From positions 620,001-684,000 of the forward strand of contig JBBPFI010000009.1 of the NCBI GenBank assembly GCA_037974965.1: a stretch of 64,000 nt of DNA. Direction: 5' to 3'. Below, in pieces: positions 34,163 to 46,811 of the stretch (its first letter is position 1; each line of letters opens with the position of its first letter). Position numbers and translations under genes: made by a program. This DNA comes from Dacryopinax spathularia. Its lineage: Eukaryota; Basidiomycota; Dacrymycetes; Dacrymycetales; Dacrymycetaceae. Under the pieces are notes generated by a model that saw only the letters and a list, made by a program, of their open reading frames with translations, did not search any database and was not told where the DNA came from.

Positions 34163-37100
34163 ATGGCTTCTGCTCTCGCTCAGCAACTTCAGCAGACAGC
34201 CTCTCTGAACGCGGCGCTCTTCAAAAATGCCGCAAATCGCATCAACAAACGCGATTCATACCTATTTACCCCGCAAGAAGCATCGAGGCACGACTCGGAG
34301 TCCATCCATGGTTTTGCCTACAATGCCTTCTTGCAGCTGGAGTCTCTGGATCCAAGATTCGGTGACTACGAAGATGATCTGTTCTCCGAGGCCGTCAAGA
34401 TGCAGGATCGTACTCTCCTGAATCCAGCTGACAATGAAAAGCTGAATGCCACGCTGGACTCTTTTCTCCGCTTGCTCTCCGGTCATCTTTTCATTGAAGC
34501 AAGCAGCCGAGTCCTGGAATGGCTTGTGAGGCACTTCCGGATCCACGAATTCAATGTTGACAGCACTGTGGCTTGCTTTCTGCCATATCATGACTCGCCG
34601 CTTTTCGTCCGGATTTTGGCGATACTCCATCTCAGAGACTACAAAGGGCCAATCAACTGGGCTTTTCTTGGACCGTTCAAGAAGATCCAGCAGCCATTGC
34701 CAAGAGAAGCTCTCCTTGAGGCATTGCAGAAAGACTTCGAGTTGCTCCGCTTCGTGGTGGAGATGCTACCGAAGGCACTGAAAGAACACAGCGCACATCG
34801 AGCGTTAATCAACTTCTACATCGTTACACTGCTTGCCTTCATCAAGAAGCAAAAGGCGCTAGACGAGAACCTATCTGCTGTCCTCCTTCCAGCATTTTCG
34901 CAAATTCTGGAACACGGAGATACCGACGCTACGGTACGTAACACCTCGGATATCTCTCGGTGTACTCTGATTCGTAGCACAGTTGGGCGCGTACATGCTC
35001 CTCGTTTCTGTCTCGCGAAAGACCCGCCTCACGGCAAAGGCCCTGAAGGTTCTTCTGACGAACGTTGCGAAGTCCTTCCGACCCGACGTGGGGGCCGCTC
35101 ACCTCATCTCCGCCCTCATTGCCATCTCCGGTTCACAAGAGGAGCTCGATACTGTCTCGAAAAAGACGGTTGCGGCTCTAGCAGATATCGCCGAAATCGA
35201 AGTGTGGCTTACAGAATGCTGCAACATACTTGGCTCTGAAGTACTCCTCCGGCCCCTCGTTACGGAGATGGCTGCTCAAGTGGAGGACGCCAAGGTCGCT
35301 GCTACCTTAGCTGCTTTGCTCAGGAGCAGCAAGTTGCCCGAACCGGTGACTTCGCATGCATGCCTAGTGGTCGCTCGCCTTCTCGCAGAAACGGCGAACG
35401 AAGATGCATCTCTGAAATCAATTCAGGTCAAGGAACTCGGTGCATTGCTTCGGCAGAGACACCCCGAGCACTTCGCCGCTGCAGTTCAATCCCTGAAAGC
35501 TGCTGAAGACGCGTCGTCCATTCAAGCACTAGAAAGCGTTGTTGCGAAGCTCACCGTGGCAGATCATGATGCCATTGATGGAGAAGATTCGTACATTCTT
35601 GGCGCTTACAGCGCCGACACCGCTGTTCGTGTTTCCAGCACTCGACGTATTCTCGAATCATTCGCCAATAAAGAGGATCTGGGCCCCGACACCCTTTCTT
35701 CTTTGTGCACTGCTCTACTGGCTCGAGTTGCGGATAAGGATGTGGAGGTCCTCCAGGTACTGTACGGCGAAGCCGAGAAATTGCTGGACGCAGTATCGGT
35801 CGACGATATCTTCACCGCTATCAAGCAAGCGACGTCGCTCGATCTTGCGCGAAGAGCTCTGAACGCCCATCTGAACTTCGTCGCCAAGGAGCTGGTAAAA
35901 CAATATCCGCAGTTCGCCGATCGTGCCCTCCTGGAAATCTTCTTTCCGCATCTGCTGTTCACGAAGTCGCACAACCGGACGACAGCATCCGTGTGGGAGA
36001 TTCTGTTGGAAAGCGATCTGGCACAGTTACCCCTGCTGCGTGGCAATGCCGACTTGGTCAGGAGCGCAATTGGCTCATCCGAGGGCGATGATATGAAGCA
36101 CGAGAGACTGTCTGAACTCAATCTGTCTGTCGCGGGCAAGATTGCTGGTAAGTCCAATTGAAGATCTTTGTCGCAACGATCATAACATGCTCACATATCG
36201 ACTCAGACAACATCGTTGTTTCTGATCACTACAAGCCTCTCACCCAAGGGTTCCTGCAACATCTTTCCAGCCCTGTCAAATACGCCGAGCTCTTGGCGGG
36301 ATTGGTCATGAGAGCTCTCGTTGCTCGCGTGTCCGGCGAACATCAAGTTGACTTGGGTCAGAGCTTGCTGGAGCTCATGGGCAATGAACCGCTGTTTGCG
36401 GTAGGAGAGGCCGTTACATGTGTACGCATTTTGCCCTGGTCTTAGCCGTCATGAACTCAGTGAGTTGTACAGAATCTAGCCGAGGACGTGTATGCCCGAC
36501 CGCAAGCGGCCCGTACTGCGCGACAGCTGCGCATTGAGCTCGTGCGCGGTGTGGGCAGAACTGGACGACCTCTTAACGTCAAACTTGACTTCTTATGTGA
36601 GGCTGAAACCGTAGGTCATAGTATGACCCCTCAGCAGTTTGCTGATGAAAACGTCCAGGTTGTTGAGGAAGACACCAGAGGCCTGCGATACGTCACATTG
36701 TGCAGGATGGTCTACCGCCTGGCTAGTCAGGACGGACTTGCTTCCCCAGCCCGTACTCAATGCCTCAGGGATCTGTTAATGTCCCTTCAAGACAGTGGGC
36801 TCACATTCCTGGCTGGTATTGGGGCTAGCACATCGTACCCCTCAGAAACGCGAGCAAGCGCGTTGGAGCATGGGCGTGCATTCTTCTCGGCGCACAACGC
36901 CTCGGAGCTCACCGACTATCAAGTGATTCTGCCCTCTTTGCTCGTCGCCCTTGGTGATCCATCAAGTGTAGTCCGAGCCGCCGCTGTGAAATGCCTCCGT
37001 AGTCTGGCACAGCTTTACGAAGCAGGAAAGAAGGCCAAGGCAATCTACGCGCTCGATCTCGTGTATGGCCGTGCTTCCTCGCAGCTCCAATATTTGGAGT

Positions 37101-40100
37101 TCAGCGACGTGACACAGTACATTCAGCTTCTGCTTCAACATGGCGATGAACTCCTGCTGGATGGCTCAACCCTTCCCAAGATTCATGCCTTCCTGGCGAA
37201 GGAGAAGGGCGAAGCCAAGAAACTGGCCATGTTCAAGGAGAAAGCTTTATACTTCTTGCTCTCGCATGTTGCGGCCTGGCGGTCAAAGTTTGGGAGGGAA
37301 AGCATTCTCCGATCTCTCTCCAGCGTGCATTCTCCTGTGAAACTGGAGTTGCTACTACCTTTGTTGCAAGAGGCACTCGACTCCTTAAAGGACAGCAACG
37401 AATCTGCTCTCTCCGACGTGCAGGGCCTCTCAAATGCATCATGTGGGCTTCTCGTGAAGATCTTCGACAGTACGGCTGTGCCCGCTCTCAACGACCCAAG
37501 CGACAACAGTTTTGTCGCCCTGAAAGCATGCGTTTCCGCTCCACTGGAAAAAGGTTCGTTCACATACTGCATTTCTGCAAGGACGAGTAACTAACCGAGC
37601 CCTTAGATATGGGCAAGTCGATATACGATTCTGCTCTTGGCGCACTCAAGGCAGTATTCAGGGGTCTGACGAAGGAACGGCAGCTGGATCTTCTCGAGCA
37701 CTGTTTGCATACTATCGCACTCGCAGAGCAGGTGAGCAAGACCAGCGCGAAACGCGCCGGAGCTGACATGAGTGGCAGGCTCGCTCCGCTTTAAAACAAG
37801 TCTTCTCCGAATTATTGGACGCTCCCGCACTTGCAGCCGATTTGATCAAGAGCGTGCGTCCGGCGGAGGAGACAGTGGAGCGCTCTGCCAAACGTGCCAA
37901 AATTGACAGCTCGTATGTCTTTTCATGAAATTCTTTTCAAATTCTGACAACGCTGCAGCACAAATGACACGAATGCGATCGTTCTCCGACGCTTGTCTCT
38001 ACTTATTGAGATCGTCTCCAGCAAGGCTCTTCCAGGAGATATCAACCTCATTGTCGTTCTCCTGGAAACTCTTGGTATGCTAATGAATGAATCTTCGCTA
38101 TCCAATATGGACGTGGATTATACCGAGCAGCTCATTCTTTTGGCCATCATGAACAATGCAGCTGCGGTACCTGTGCGTGTGGGTTGTCTACCTTCCGCGC
38201 CATGCTGAACTCTTGGATAGATCGACAGCTCGCATGCGCCGAATAACCTTAGAATTGATATTATTGTCGATCTTATACGATGTGAGTGGAAGCTCTTGTT
38301 TGGATGTTCGCGACGTTGACCGTGGCCTGCCCAGCGACTGGCAACCCGCAGACATCGCGTCAAGCGCTTCTGACTGTGGGAAGTTTGGCTCGCTTATCTC
38401 GCGAATCTGTTCTCCACAACGTTATGCCAATCTTCATGTTCATGGGGTCAAGTGTCTTCCAGAACGATGACGCTTACACATTCAGCGTGATATCCAAGGT
38501 AGGCAGGCCTCTCATGCGTAGTGGATTCTGGTTGATGAAGGAACCGCAGACGATTGACAGCATCGTACCCGTAATGGCTGCTTCCCTCAAGCAACAGCAC
38601 ACAACGAGACTCGACTTGTACCTGCGTACGTTACAGCGGCCTATATGGGGTGAGGATGCGTACTGATGGATTCGGACAGGTTCGCGCGAATTCCTCCGCG
38701 TTTTTACCGACGCGTCCATGCATATCCCGCGCCACCGTCGGTCCAAGTTCTTCATCCATTTGGTAGATGTTCTTGGTCCTCAAGAGTTCTTGGCGCCTAT
38801 CTGCATGTTACTCGTCGATAATGTTGCGTTCCGCGTCGTCAAACAAAAGCCGGTTGACGTCCCCGGCTCCTTCGCTGTTCCTCTCGCTTGCCTGCAGAAG
38901 CGAACGCTCTCTGAACGGGTTTCGGTAAGGACGAGTTTTGATTACGTTTCGTACTACTCGTCTGAAGCTTCCTCTAGGTCCTCCTGGAAATACTAGATGA
39001 ATGCCAACGCCTGTGCCAGAAACTTGATCATCCCCAGCATTCGGAACCGACAAGTTTCTTGGATATGTCGAAGTAAATCCTTTCTCTGTGATATCGAAGT
39101 CAATTTTGCTCATTCGACCTCCAGATCCATTGACTCGCACGAACGTGCTCCGAAACCTGAAGTAGTGATAACAAGGCAAATCCAGGCCCTACTACTCTTC
39201 GTTGGTACAGGGACCGAGCTGCTTCGACTTCCTCAAGCGTCCGATGACGCCGGCCTTGAGCTGCCCATGCAGCAATTTGTCTCACAACTCCTGAAGCTTA
39301 CTGTGGATCCTACGCAAGGGAAGCGAGACAAGATAATCTCGACAACTGCGCTCGGGGCCCTCGACAAGTCTATGAATGTAGTTTCTGTGCCAACTTTTGC
39401 ACATGCAGTTGGCAGTATGCTGCAGACGGATGACGCAGTGGTGAGACCTGTTTATGGCTTTCTTTCCGCGGCTAATTGCTTGCCTCGTTGCGTAGCTTCA
39501 GTCAGCTGCCGTTGCATTGCTTGGGCGACTAAACAACATCACTGCGAAGGCCCGCAGAGGCATTGCCAATTTGATGGTCCATATTATCGCACGCCTTGTT
39601 GGCTTGATTACGCAGTCCGAAAACGACTCTACAACGACAAATGGCCTGCGTGCGTTGGAGACGATCGCGCGTACCACCATGGCTGGGGAGGAGAATGCCT
39701 TGGCTCAGGCCATGGGACCCCTGATTCAGTTTGCCTCAGAAAAGCAAGGACGACATCAGCTACTCGTGTTGAACATACTGGATCTACTGACGTACGCCCT
39801 ATTCTTCTTGCATTATGGGCTTATGCTGAAGTGTACTTATAGGGATAAACTCGGACCGCGTCTTCTTCCGAATCTCCTGTCAGTCATTGAGCTATGCGGC
39901 GCGATCACAACAGGCTCGGATGACGACGAGCTCCGTGTCAAAGCTTTCGGTGTTTTGGCCGATGTGCTCAAAGAACTGCCGAGCTTCATTGGCTCTTACC
40001 TTCCCCGCGTTTTGGACATCGCATTGGACGTCACGCGCCCACTTCCTGACGCCGTGGAGTCATCGCGACAAGCGCTCCTTCGTGCGGTCGCCAAACACAG

Positions 40101-41118
40101 CAAAGGGAGCACACTGCTTCCTGTCCTCCAAAAGACTTGGCAGGGACAGGCAGCGGGCAAAGTAGCGTCGCTCAGATTCCTCAGCATGTTCCTCCAGCTT
40201 CTCACACGATCTCTCCGCGCTGCCGAGCGAGGGGAAGTGATGGCCGAGTTGCGACCGCTTTTCAAGCTCTTTTTGGAGGTGTTTGACATCCGATGCACGC
40301 AGTATCCAGAAGCGGTGCCTGCTGAATTCCATGCTACGGAAGGCATGGCATTAAACGCTTTCCTTCAGCTGGTCGTCAAGCTCAATGAGAGTACATTCAA
40401 GCCGCTCTTCAGGAGGCTGTATGACTGGCATCTCGAGGGTGGAAAGAGCGGGCGGGGAGTAGTCTTCTACCGGCTATTTGGAGCGTTGCTGGATCAGCTC
40501 AAGGTCATCATCACACCTTATATGGCCATTCTGTTCGATCGCACAGTCGAGTTACTCAGGGACTATGCTTCTGGCAAAGCCGGGAGCGGCGAGCTTTGGG
40601 TGGAAGTATTGGACGTACTGAAGAAATCATTCCAGTATGACGAAGGAGGTAAATCTTTCACCTTTCCTCCCCGTCCATGGCTTAATCTGTTTTTCATAGC
40701 CTTCTGGAGGGATAACACTATGACAAAGATCATGACTCCTTTGGTCGATCAGATCGATGTGTCCGCTCGCATTGTGATGCCCAGCTACTCCAACACTACA
40801 GCTTCCGATGCGCTGTCCTCTTGCCTGGCTATGTTCTGCAAGGCGGCCAGTGACGATACTGCCAAAGCGTTCAACGTCGCTGTGTGGATGAAGGCACGTT
40901 CCGACAGCGTCGAGACAAAGCTGACGATGCTCGCGTGCGCGCAAGCCATTTGGAAGCGGGACGGTGAGCGACTTTCGGGAGCCGGCTATGCCGCAGAGAC
41001 CGTGCCATTCCTCGTCGAGTGCCTGGAGGACGAGAGCGAGGCAGTGGAAAATGAGGCAAGGGCCTTCCAAAAGCAACTCACCAAGCTTGTGGGGCCACTT
41101 GATGCTCTCATCGACTAG
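34163..41118 (+). CDS. UTP10: UTP10 (HEATR1), small-subunit processome HEAT-repeat protein
   Basis: Sixteen exons give 2,063 residues: 34163-34933, 34983-36147, 36207-36421, 36473-37553, 37607-37731, 37779-37912, 37959-38172, 38221-38281, 38335-38498, 38541-38625, 38680-38924, 38978-39072, 39125-39440, 39496-39791, 39843-40648, 40700-41118. Utp10 is a t-UTP subunit of the U3 processome in the nucleolus and is needed for pre-18S processing and, in yeast, for rDNA transcription. The N-terminus (SALAQQLQQTASLNAALF) and FLPYHDSPLFVRIL are diagnostic. The body is helical HEAT repeats. The C-terminal part carries the BP28CT region (KSFQYDEG, then AFWRDNTMTKIMTPLVDQI). Every junction keeps frame and most introns have CTGAC/CTAAC branch sites. 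Confidence 0.94.
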
Positions 41119-41540
41119 ACAGTGCTTAGCTCAATCAGAACCCTATTGTGTGGCCTTCCTTCTTTCCTTAAGGAGACTGAATATTGATACCGATCATCGG
41201 GTTCTTGGTCCCTTTACGCGCCCACGGACTCCACTTGTCCTAGCACTCGTGTCACAATATAGCGCAGGTGAAGTGCGCTAGTGCGCTAGCGGAACTTGCC
41301 CCTTTGCCACCTGCGTTTGTGCCGCGCTTTGACTGTATCATACCGTACTGCTGAGATATGTCTCAAACCGCAGCCTCCAGCTGTCACAAGCATGGACGGT
41401 AGAGGCCCTGCGGAAGCCTACTGAGGCCGGGCAAATATTGATTGGTCTCAAGGCCAGGGATGGACGTTCGACCAACGAACTTGAGCGAGATAACATCCAA
41501 TTGCCCATGTAAGGGAAAACAACACCACTCTAAAATCTAT
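41119..41540. other. Convergent intergenic region between UTP10 and MET10
   Basis: These 422 bases lie between two 3' ends. They should hold both polyadenylation regions; nothing else is seen. Confidence 0.5.
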
Positions 41541-44500
41541 CTAATAGACCTCAAGGACATACCTCTCCTCCTCCTTAAGCGCCTCAATATACTCCTCCGC
41601 CTCCTTCCTCTCCATATGCCCGTACTCGGTGAGCGACTTGACAAGCGCCTCATACACGTCCGGCACGGGCCATGTCGGACCGCAGAGGTAGAACACGCCC
41701 TTGTCGTCGCCCGCGAGCATGCGGGAAAGCATCGGACCGTCGTTTTGCATCTTGTGCTGGATATAGACCTTCTTGTTCGTGTCGCGGGAGAAGGCAAGGC
41801 CGGCATGGGTGATGACGCCGTCACGGATCTATATCAAACTCATCAGCACGAGTTGCAACACATCTGAAAAAAAAGGGAAACTCACGTAAGCCTCTATTTC
41901 CTCGCCATAAAGGTACTCCTGCGAACGATGACGCGACCCGAAGTAGTAGATCAACGGCCCAACAGGAATATTCTGCGCCGCTTGCCAAGCCCGATGCTGC
42001 ATGAACGCCCTGAACGGCGCTGCGCCCGTACCCAAGCCAGCCATGATAATGGGCTGCATGTCATTGGGCGGGAGCTTCATAACGGAGGGCTTGATGGAGA
42101 CGGTGACCTTCTGGCCCTCTTTCAGCCCCGCAAGATAGCGGGTGCATTGACCATATCTAGGCGAACCGGAGGGAGTGACCCAGTCAACGGTGACGACCAA
42201 AAGGTCTACGCGGTCCCCGACGGCCGCTTGGGAAGAGGCGATCGAGTAATGCCTTGGCTTGATGAACCCTACGAGCTCGACAAGCTCCTCGATGCTCGGA
42301 TGAGCAGAGGGGTACATCCGGAGCACATCGGCAAAAGTGACCGTGTCGACCTCGCTGAGCTTCTTGAACGTCGACGAGCCCTCGGCGGAGGAGATGAACC
42401 TGAGCGCCATGGAGTCCGCCCTCTCCTTCGCCAGCGGCGAAAGAGCAGCATAGAACGCCTTGGGCGGCTTGCCGAACAAGTCCACCACCTGCTGGAGAGT
42501 CTGGAAGACCGTCCGGGTGTGCCGCGCACCCCGGGCGCCTTCGGGCAGGGGGACGGAGATCACTTGGTTGGGGTCGACACCGTACCATTTACAGAAATCG
42601 AGCACTTCTTGCTCGTCGTTCCACCCATGGACGCCGAGCGCTTCGCCGATCGCGTACTTCAGGCCTGTGCCGGCCGTGTCGAACTCGAGGTGGAAGACGT
42701 TCCGGTCGTACGTCATCGGTGTCAACCGCCTATTAACAGTGCACGTCACGAGATACGTCCTGTCCTCCGTCTCCGGATGGAGGGCCGGGATTTGCTCGGT
42801 CGGGTCTGCCACAGGAGGCACTAAGGAGGCCTCACGGAAAGCAAGCAGTTTGGCAGCTGCGTGCCAGGATGAGACTCTCGGAACCGATGCGGTCGAAGGA
42901 GGCGGGAGAGCGGAAGTGGCAATAGTGTTAAACTCGAACGACTTGAGCGGTTTTTCCGGCTTGTCCTCCTTAACTTCTGGCTCATGTGCGGGGAGCACAA
43001 CTTCGCGCAAGTGGCGCCAAGCGGACTGGCAGACGTCAGGCAGCGGGACGCCAGCGACGAAGGATCCGTAGATCGCCCTGACTACTCGCTCGACAGCTTG
43101 TTCCCCACCAGCCCCAACGAGGTACAGTCTCAAGAACGCCAGCAGCTGGAGGACAGTCTCCAGTTCATCGTGTGCCTCTTGCGCGCCCTGCTCGGACGAG
43201 ACCAGGGAGTCGGCCGCGCCCTTCAGGTCGAACGTGTACAGTCTGAGTGACTTCTCTTCCACTTGCTTGTGCGCTTCGTGTGGCAGGCTAGCGGCGAGTT
43301 CCTCAGCGGACCAAGCACAGTTCACGAGCACCTGTCCGCCCTGACGGGCAGAGGAGAAGACGGCGTGCGTCTTTAGGAGGCCAGGCTCGGTGATGGCGAC
43401 AAAGTCCGCTCCTCCTTGTTCGACGGGGAAAAGCGTGTCGAATGGTGCCAGTGCTGCGGGACCCTCTGCGGTGGGTTTGTGTAGCAGCAGCCGGTGCAGT
43501 GCGAGCCCGCCAGCATGGGAGAACGCGTCCAGCGAACTGAGCAAGCGGGCGGAGACGCCCGAGCTGAGCAGGAAAGTATGTGCGATCGTCTCTGCCAACC
43601 TCGAACTCGGAGCAGTATAGAACGCAAGCTTCTTCGGTTGTTGTTGTTGTTGTTTGGCCTGTACTGGCGTAGGCGCAGGTGCAGCCACATCCGGCTCGAA
43701 TGCGGAAAGGAGGTCAGCGGGGCGGGCGGTGTACTCCACCAGTTGGGAGGGCAGGAGGGCGACCCCCTGGACGGAGGGACCGTCGGCGTACCATACGGAG
43801 CGGGAGACGTCGTCGTACAGCAGTCCTGTCTCCCCGGGCTCTGTGGCATGTTCGAAGATATGAAGATGCTTGACCGTCTTCGGGAGCGCGGCGCAGAAGG
43901 CCACTTCGTCCCACGGTCTCAGGACTCTCACTACGAGCAGTCCCAGCCCGGGAGCGCGGGCTACGAGGGGCTTAAGCGCTTGAGCGAGCGGGGTGTTCAG
44001 GAGTACGAAGACATGCTCGGCGGTGGAGGAACCGTGGTAGTCGAACCACCCTAGACCGGTGCGATCGAGCGCCGTCTGCAGGGAGAGGCCGCGCTCAGAG
44101 GCGAGCGAGCTAGGCTGAGGGAGGGCAGTGAGCTCACGGGCGGAGGAATGGTGGTCGAATATATGGATCGTGTGCTGCTGGAGCGCGTACGAGGCGGCTG
44201 CGAGAGTCGCTGTCTCGCTAGGGGTGGAAGAGAGCACGACGGCGATATTCTCGTTCGTTGGTGAAAGTTCGCGGAGGGCGGTGTTGATCGCCGCTAGGGA
44301 GGGCGTGAGCGCTCCGTCGGGCGTAGCGACCACACCGGGGACATGAATGACCAGCCGATTCTCCTGCGCCGGAGGGGGCAGGAGCGCCAGTTGATGGCTC
44401 ATCAGTGCCAACCCGGCTGGGCTGACAAATGCGCTCAAGACGCCCGCGTTCCCTGCATAGGCACTCGTACTCGCTCCTCCTTGCGCGTACCCCAGCCTGC

Positions 44501-44858
44501 CTAGGAGCATAAGACCTGCTCCGGCGCGGGACTGCATTTCCCAGCCTTTTGCGGCTGCTTTGCCTTCCCTTGACCATGCGAGGGCGGACTGGCCAAAGCC
44601 GTGCAGGAGGGAGTCGTCGTATATGAAGACATGGTTGCTCAGCGAGGCAGCGAGGGCTTCAACAGCATGCGAGGCGGTAGTGGGGATCGACTGTTCCTTT
44701 TCGCCGTGGGGAGGCGGGCTGACGGGGAGAGGAAGAGAAGGTTTGAGGAGGGAAGTGTCGAGGAGATGTTTGTGTGCTGGTACGGGGGATGGCAGGCCAG
44801 GTGTGAGAGTAGTGGCCGCTGAGAGCGGTGGGGTGTCGTTATCGCTGCTGACTGACAT
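41541..44858 (-). CDS. MET10: MET10, assimilatory sulfite reductase flavoprotein (alpha) subunit
   Basis: Two exons (44858-41886, 41828-41541) encode 1,086 residues, slightly longer than yeast Met10. With the haem-bearing beta subunit (Met5), it reduces sulfite to sulfide using NADPH in the sulfate assimilation pathway. The N-terminal half (to about 560) resembles pyruvate:ferredoxin-type domains, without a clear catalytic site. The C-terminal half is a ferredoxin-NADP reductase module: an FAD-binding insertion, RHYSIASS near 868, MAGLGTGAAPFRAF near 943, and FGSRHRSQEYLYGEE near 970. It ends with the usual KEEERYVLEVY. An FMN/flavodoxin domain is absent, as in yeast Met10. The beta subunit gene is not in this window. 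Confidence 0.94.
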
Positions 44859-45503
44859 TATTGTCGTCTAGTTCAAGTCGTTCTTCTCCGTGAAAAGTCT
44901 AGGGGTATGTCGGAGAGTCTTGCACACTTCAACCTCGAACTGAGTCGAGCAGTAGAAGTAGAAGAGAGTGAAGTAGGAGTAGGAGTTGCAGCCCTACTAC
45001 CCCATCCCATAGCAGCAGTAGTCGCTGTCATAATTTCCACCTCACTCATTCGCCTATGTGCGGGAGTAGATCACGCAATCTCACAGCAACGGCCCACTCG
45101 AGGGACCAGAGCAGGGCAGCACGCAATCCGCTAACGACGCATGAAAAACACAAACGGGCGCTCCGATAATAATGTTACTCCGGGTGGCGCTCGGCTAGAC
45201 GCGGAGTCGGGAGACCCTGAGAGGGAGTGTGGCGGTGTTGAGGAGAGGTGGAGGATAAGGTAAGCAACGGCCAGGCTGGCCGGGCTTCCGATGCAAGTAG
45301 GCTAGGAAGATCAACGAAGTGTTCATTAAATTGTTAACAACCAGTCAAACAGGACATAGGAGCAAGAAAGCGTGAACGTCGTAACAGCGTTCGTGGGTGC
45401 ATATACAAAACAGGTTTACACGCAGCGCGTCGATCAGCGCAAACAATGTCCTTCATCATCATCATCTTCACAATCATCTGAGAGTCCATATTCGTATCAA
45501 AGG
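44859..45503. other. Intergenic region upstream of MET10
   Basis: These 645 bases hold the MET10 promoter and the 3' region of the deacetylase gene. I do not see a clear repeat or ORF. ATCATCATCATC at 45457-45468 is a short simple repeat. Confidence 0.45.
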
Positions 45504-46690
45504 TCATATCGGTTCATCGATCAGATCGATCCCTCCTTCAGCAGTACCACGAGTCCTTGCACTGTCATCAGCATCGAGTCCCAAATCATAAGACGAAGAA
45601 GGGATACGCACATCCCAGCTCCCCGGCTGGCTCGTCCACTGATAAGGCTGCCACCAGCCCATACAGTCCGCCACCGTCCCAAACGTATACCCCGCATCGC
45701 TCAGTTTCTGGATCGCGTAGGGTAAGACCTCGTCCGCTGTGGACTGGTACGTCTCGTGGTTTAGCGCTAGGATGGAGCCTTGGTGCCAAGAGACGGCGTT
45801 GTCGTATTGTTCTTCCGAGTACCAGACGGGCTCGCCCATGCTGTCACCGGTGTCGAGGTCCCATGTTACCACTAGTTCACTCACATATCAGCCCAGTTGT
45901 TCGACTGATAGCGGGCAAATGAGAGCGCGAGCAGGGAAGAGACATACCGGTCATCCCGTGATTAGCGGCGATCTGGAGCACATCATCATTGTACGAGCCG
46001 TACGGCTGATCGGGACGATATCGTTATCAGTTCCGAGTTCCCAAGAACACAGAAGAAGGGGGACGAACCGGGCGGAAGAAAGCCGGTTGGGCACCGATGA
46101 TCTTCTGGATTGCCTCTGTTCGCGCGATCATCAGCTGCCATCTCTCATCTCTCGGATCAAGAGGAATAGGAACAGGGACGTACGTTCAACTCGGGTGAAC
46201 TCGTTGTCGATCTACACCGAACTCGTCAGTACTGAACTCTGATGAATCGGTGAGAGAGGAGGGGCAGACGCACATCGTCCCATGACAGAGTGGTCAGATC
46301 GGGATGATCCCACGTATGACTCCCGATCTGGTGTCCGCTCCAATACGCGTTCTGGAGACTCCCCGCCTGGTCGTATATACAATCCCAGTTGTTCCCATTC
46401 ACGAAGAACGTGCCCTTGATCCCCCAGTTATTGAGCGTGTTGACGATATCCTGTTCGTAGATGTACGGCCCGTCGTCGAAGGTCAGGGCGACCATGTTGT
46501 CCACTGCGCAGGAGGTGTAGAGCGTTGCCTCGCCCCGCTTGTCCGCGCCGGGCATGGCGGACCGTTTGGTGAGGGGGATCGAGACGGGCTTGCCGAGGTT
46601 GATGCGCTTGGCTTTCATGTGCTGGACGGGGCTGGCGTGAGCGGCGAGGGCAGCGAGCAGCAAGCCGATGATAGCAGACGAGGTATGCAT
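45504..46690 (-). CDS. Secreted polysaccharide (chitin) deacetylase, CE4 family
   Basis: Five exons (46690-46274, 46211-46184, 46115-46069, 46005-45948, 45871-45504) encode 305 residues. A signal peptide is visible (hydrophobic IIGLLLAALAAHA, cleavage near residue 20), with a KR dipeptide at 51-52 suggesting Kex2-type processing. NodB-fold motifs are in order: TFDDGP (70-75, base and metal-binding Asp), SHTWDH (124-129, metal-binding His pair), RPPYGSYN (163-170), VTWDLDTGD, and LALNHE near the end. The enzyme probably removes acetyl groups from chitin or chitooligosaccharides in the wall or outside the cell. No chitin-binding module and no GPI signal are present. The small exons of 28, 47 and 58 bases are unusual but all join in phase. 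Confidence 0.92.
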
Positions 46691-46803
46691 TGTCGACGTC
46701 GTTGAATATCGTTACTTGCGGTTGGTACCGGGGCGAGAATGCCAAGGGATGAGGGTGGGCAAGCCTTGCTCTCCTTTCCCGCTCGCAGAGGGAGAGGGAC
46801 AAG

Positions 46804-46811
46804 CATTTATA
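46804..46811 (-). promoter_or_regulatory. TATA box of the deacetylase gene
   Basis: On the minus strand the sequence reads TATAAATG, 114 bases upstream of the ATG at 46690. Its position fits a core promoter. Most other genes in this window lack such an element, so this gene may be more strongly regulated. Confidence 0.5.
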
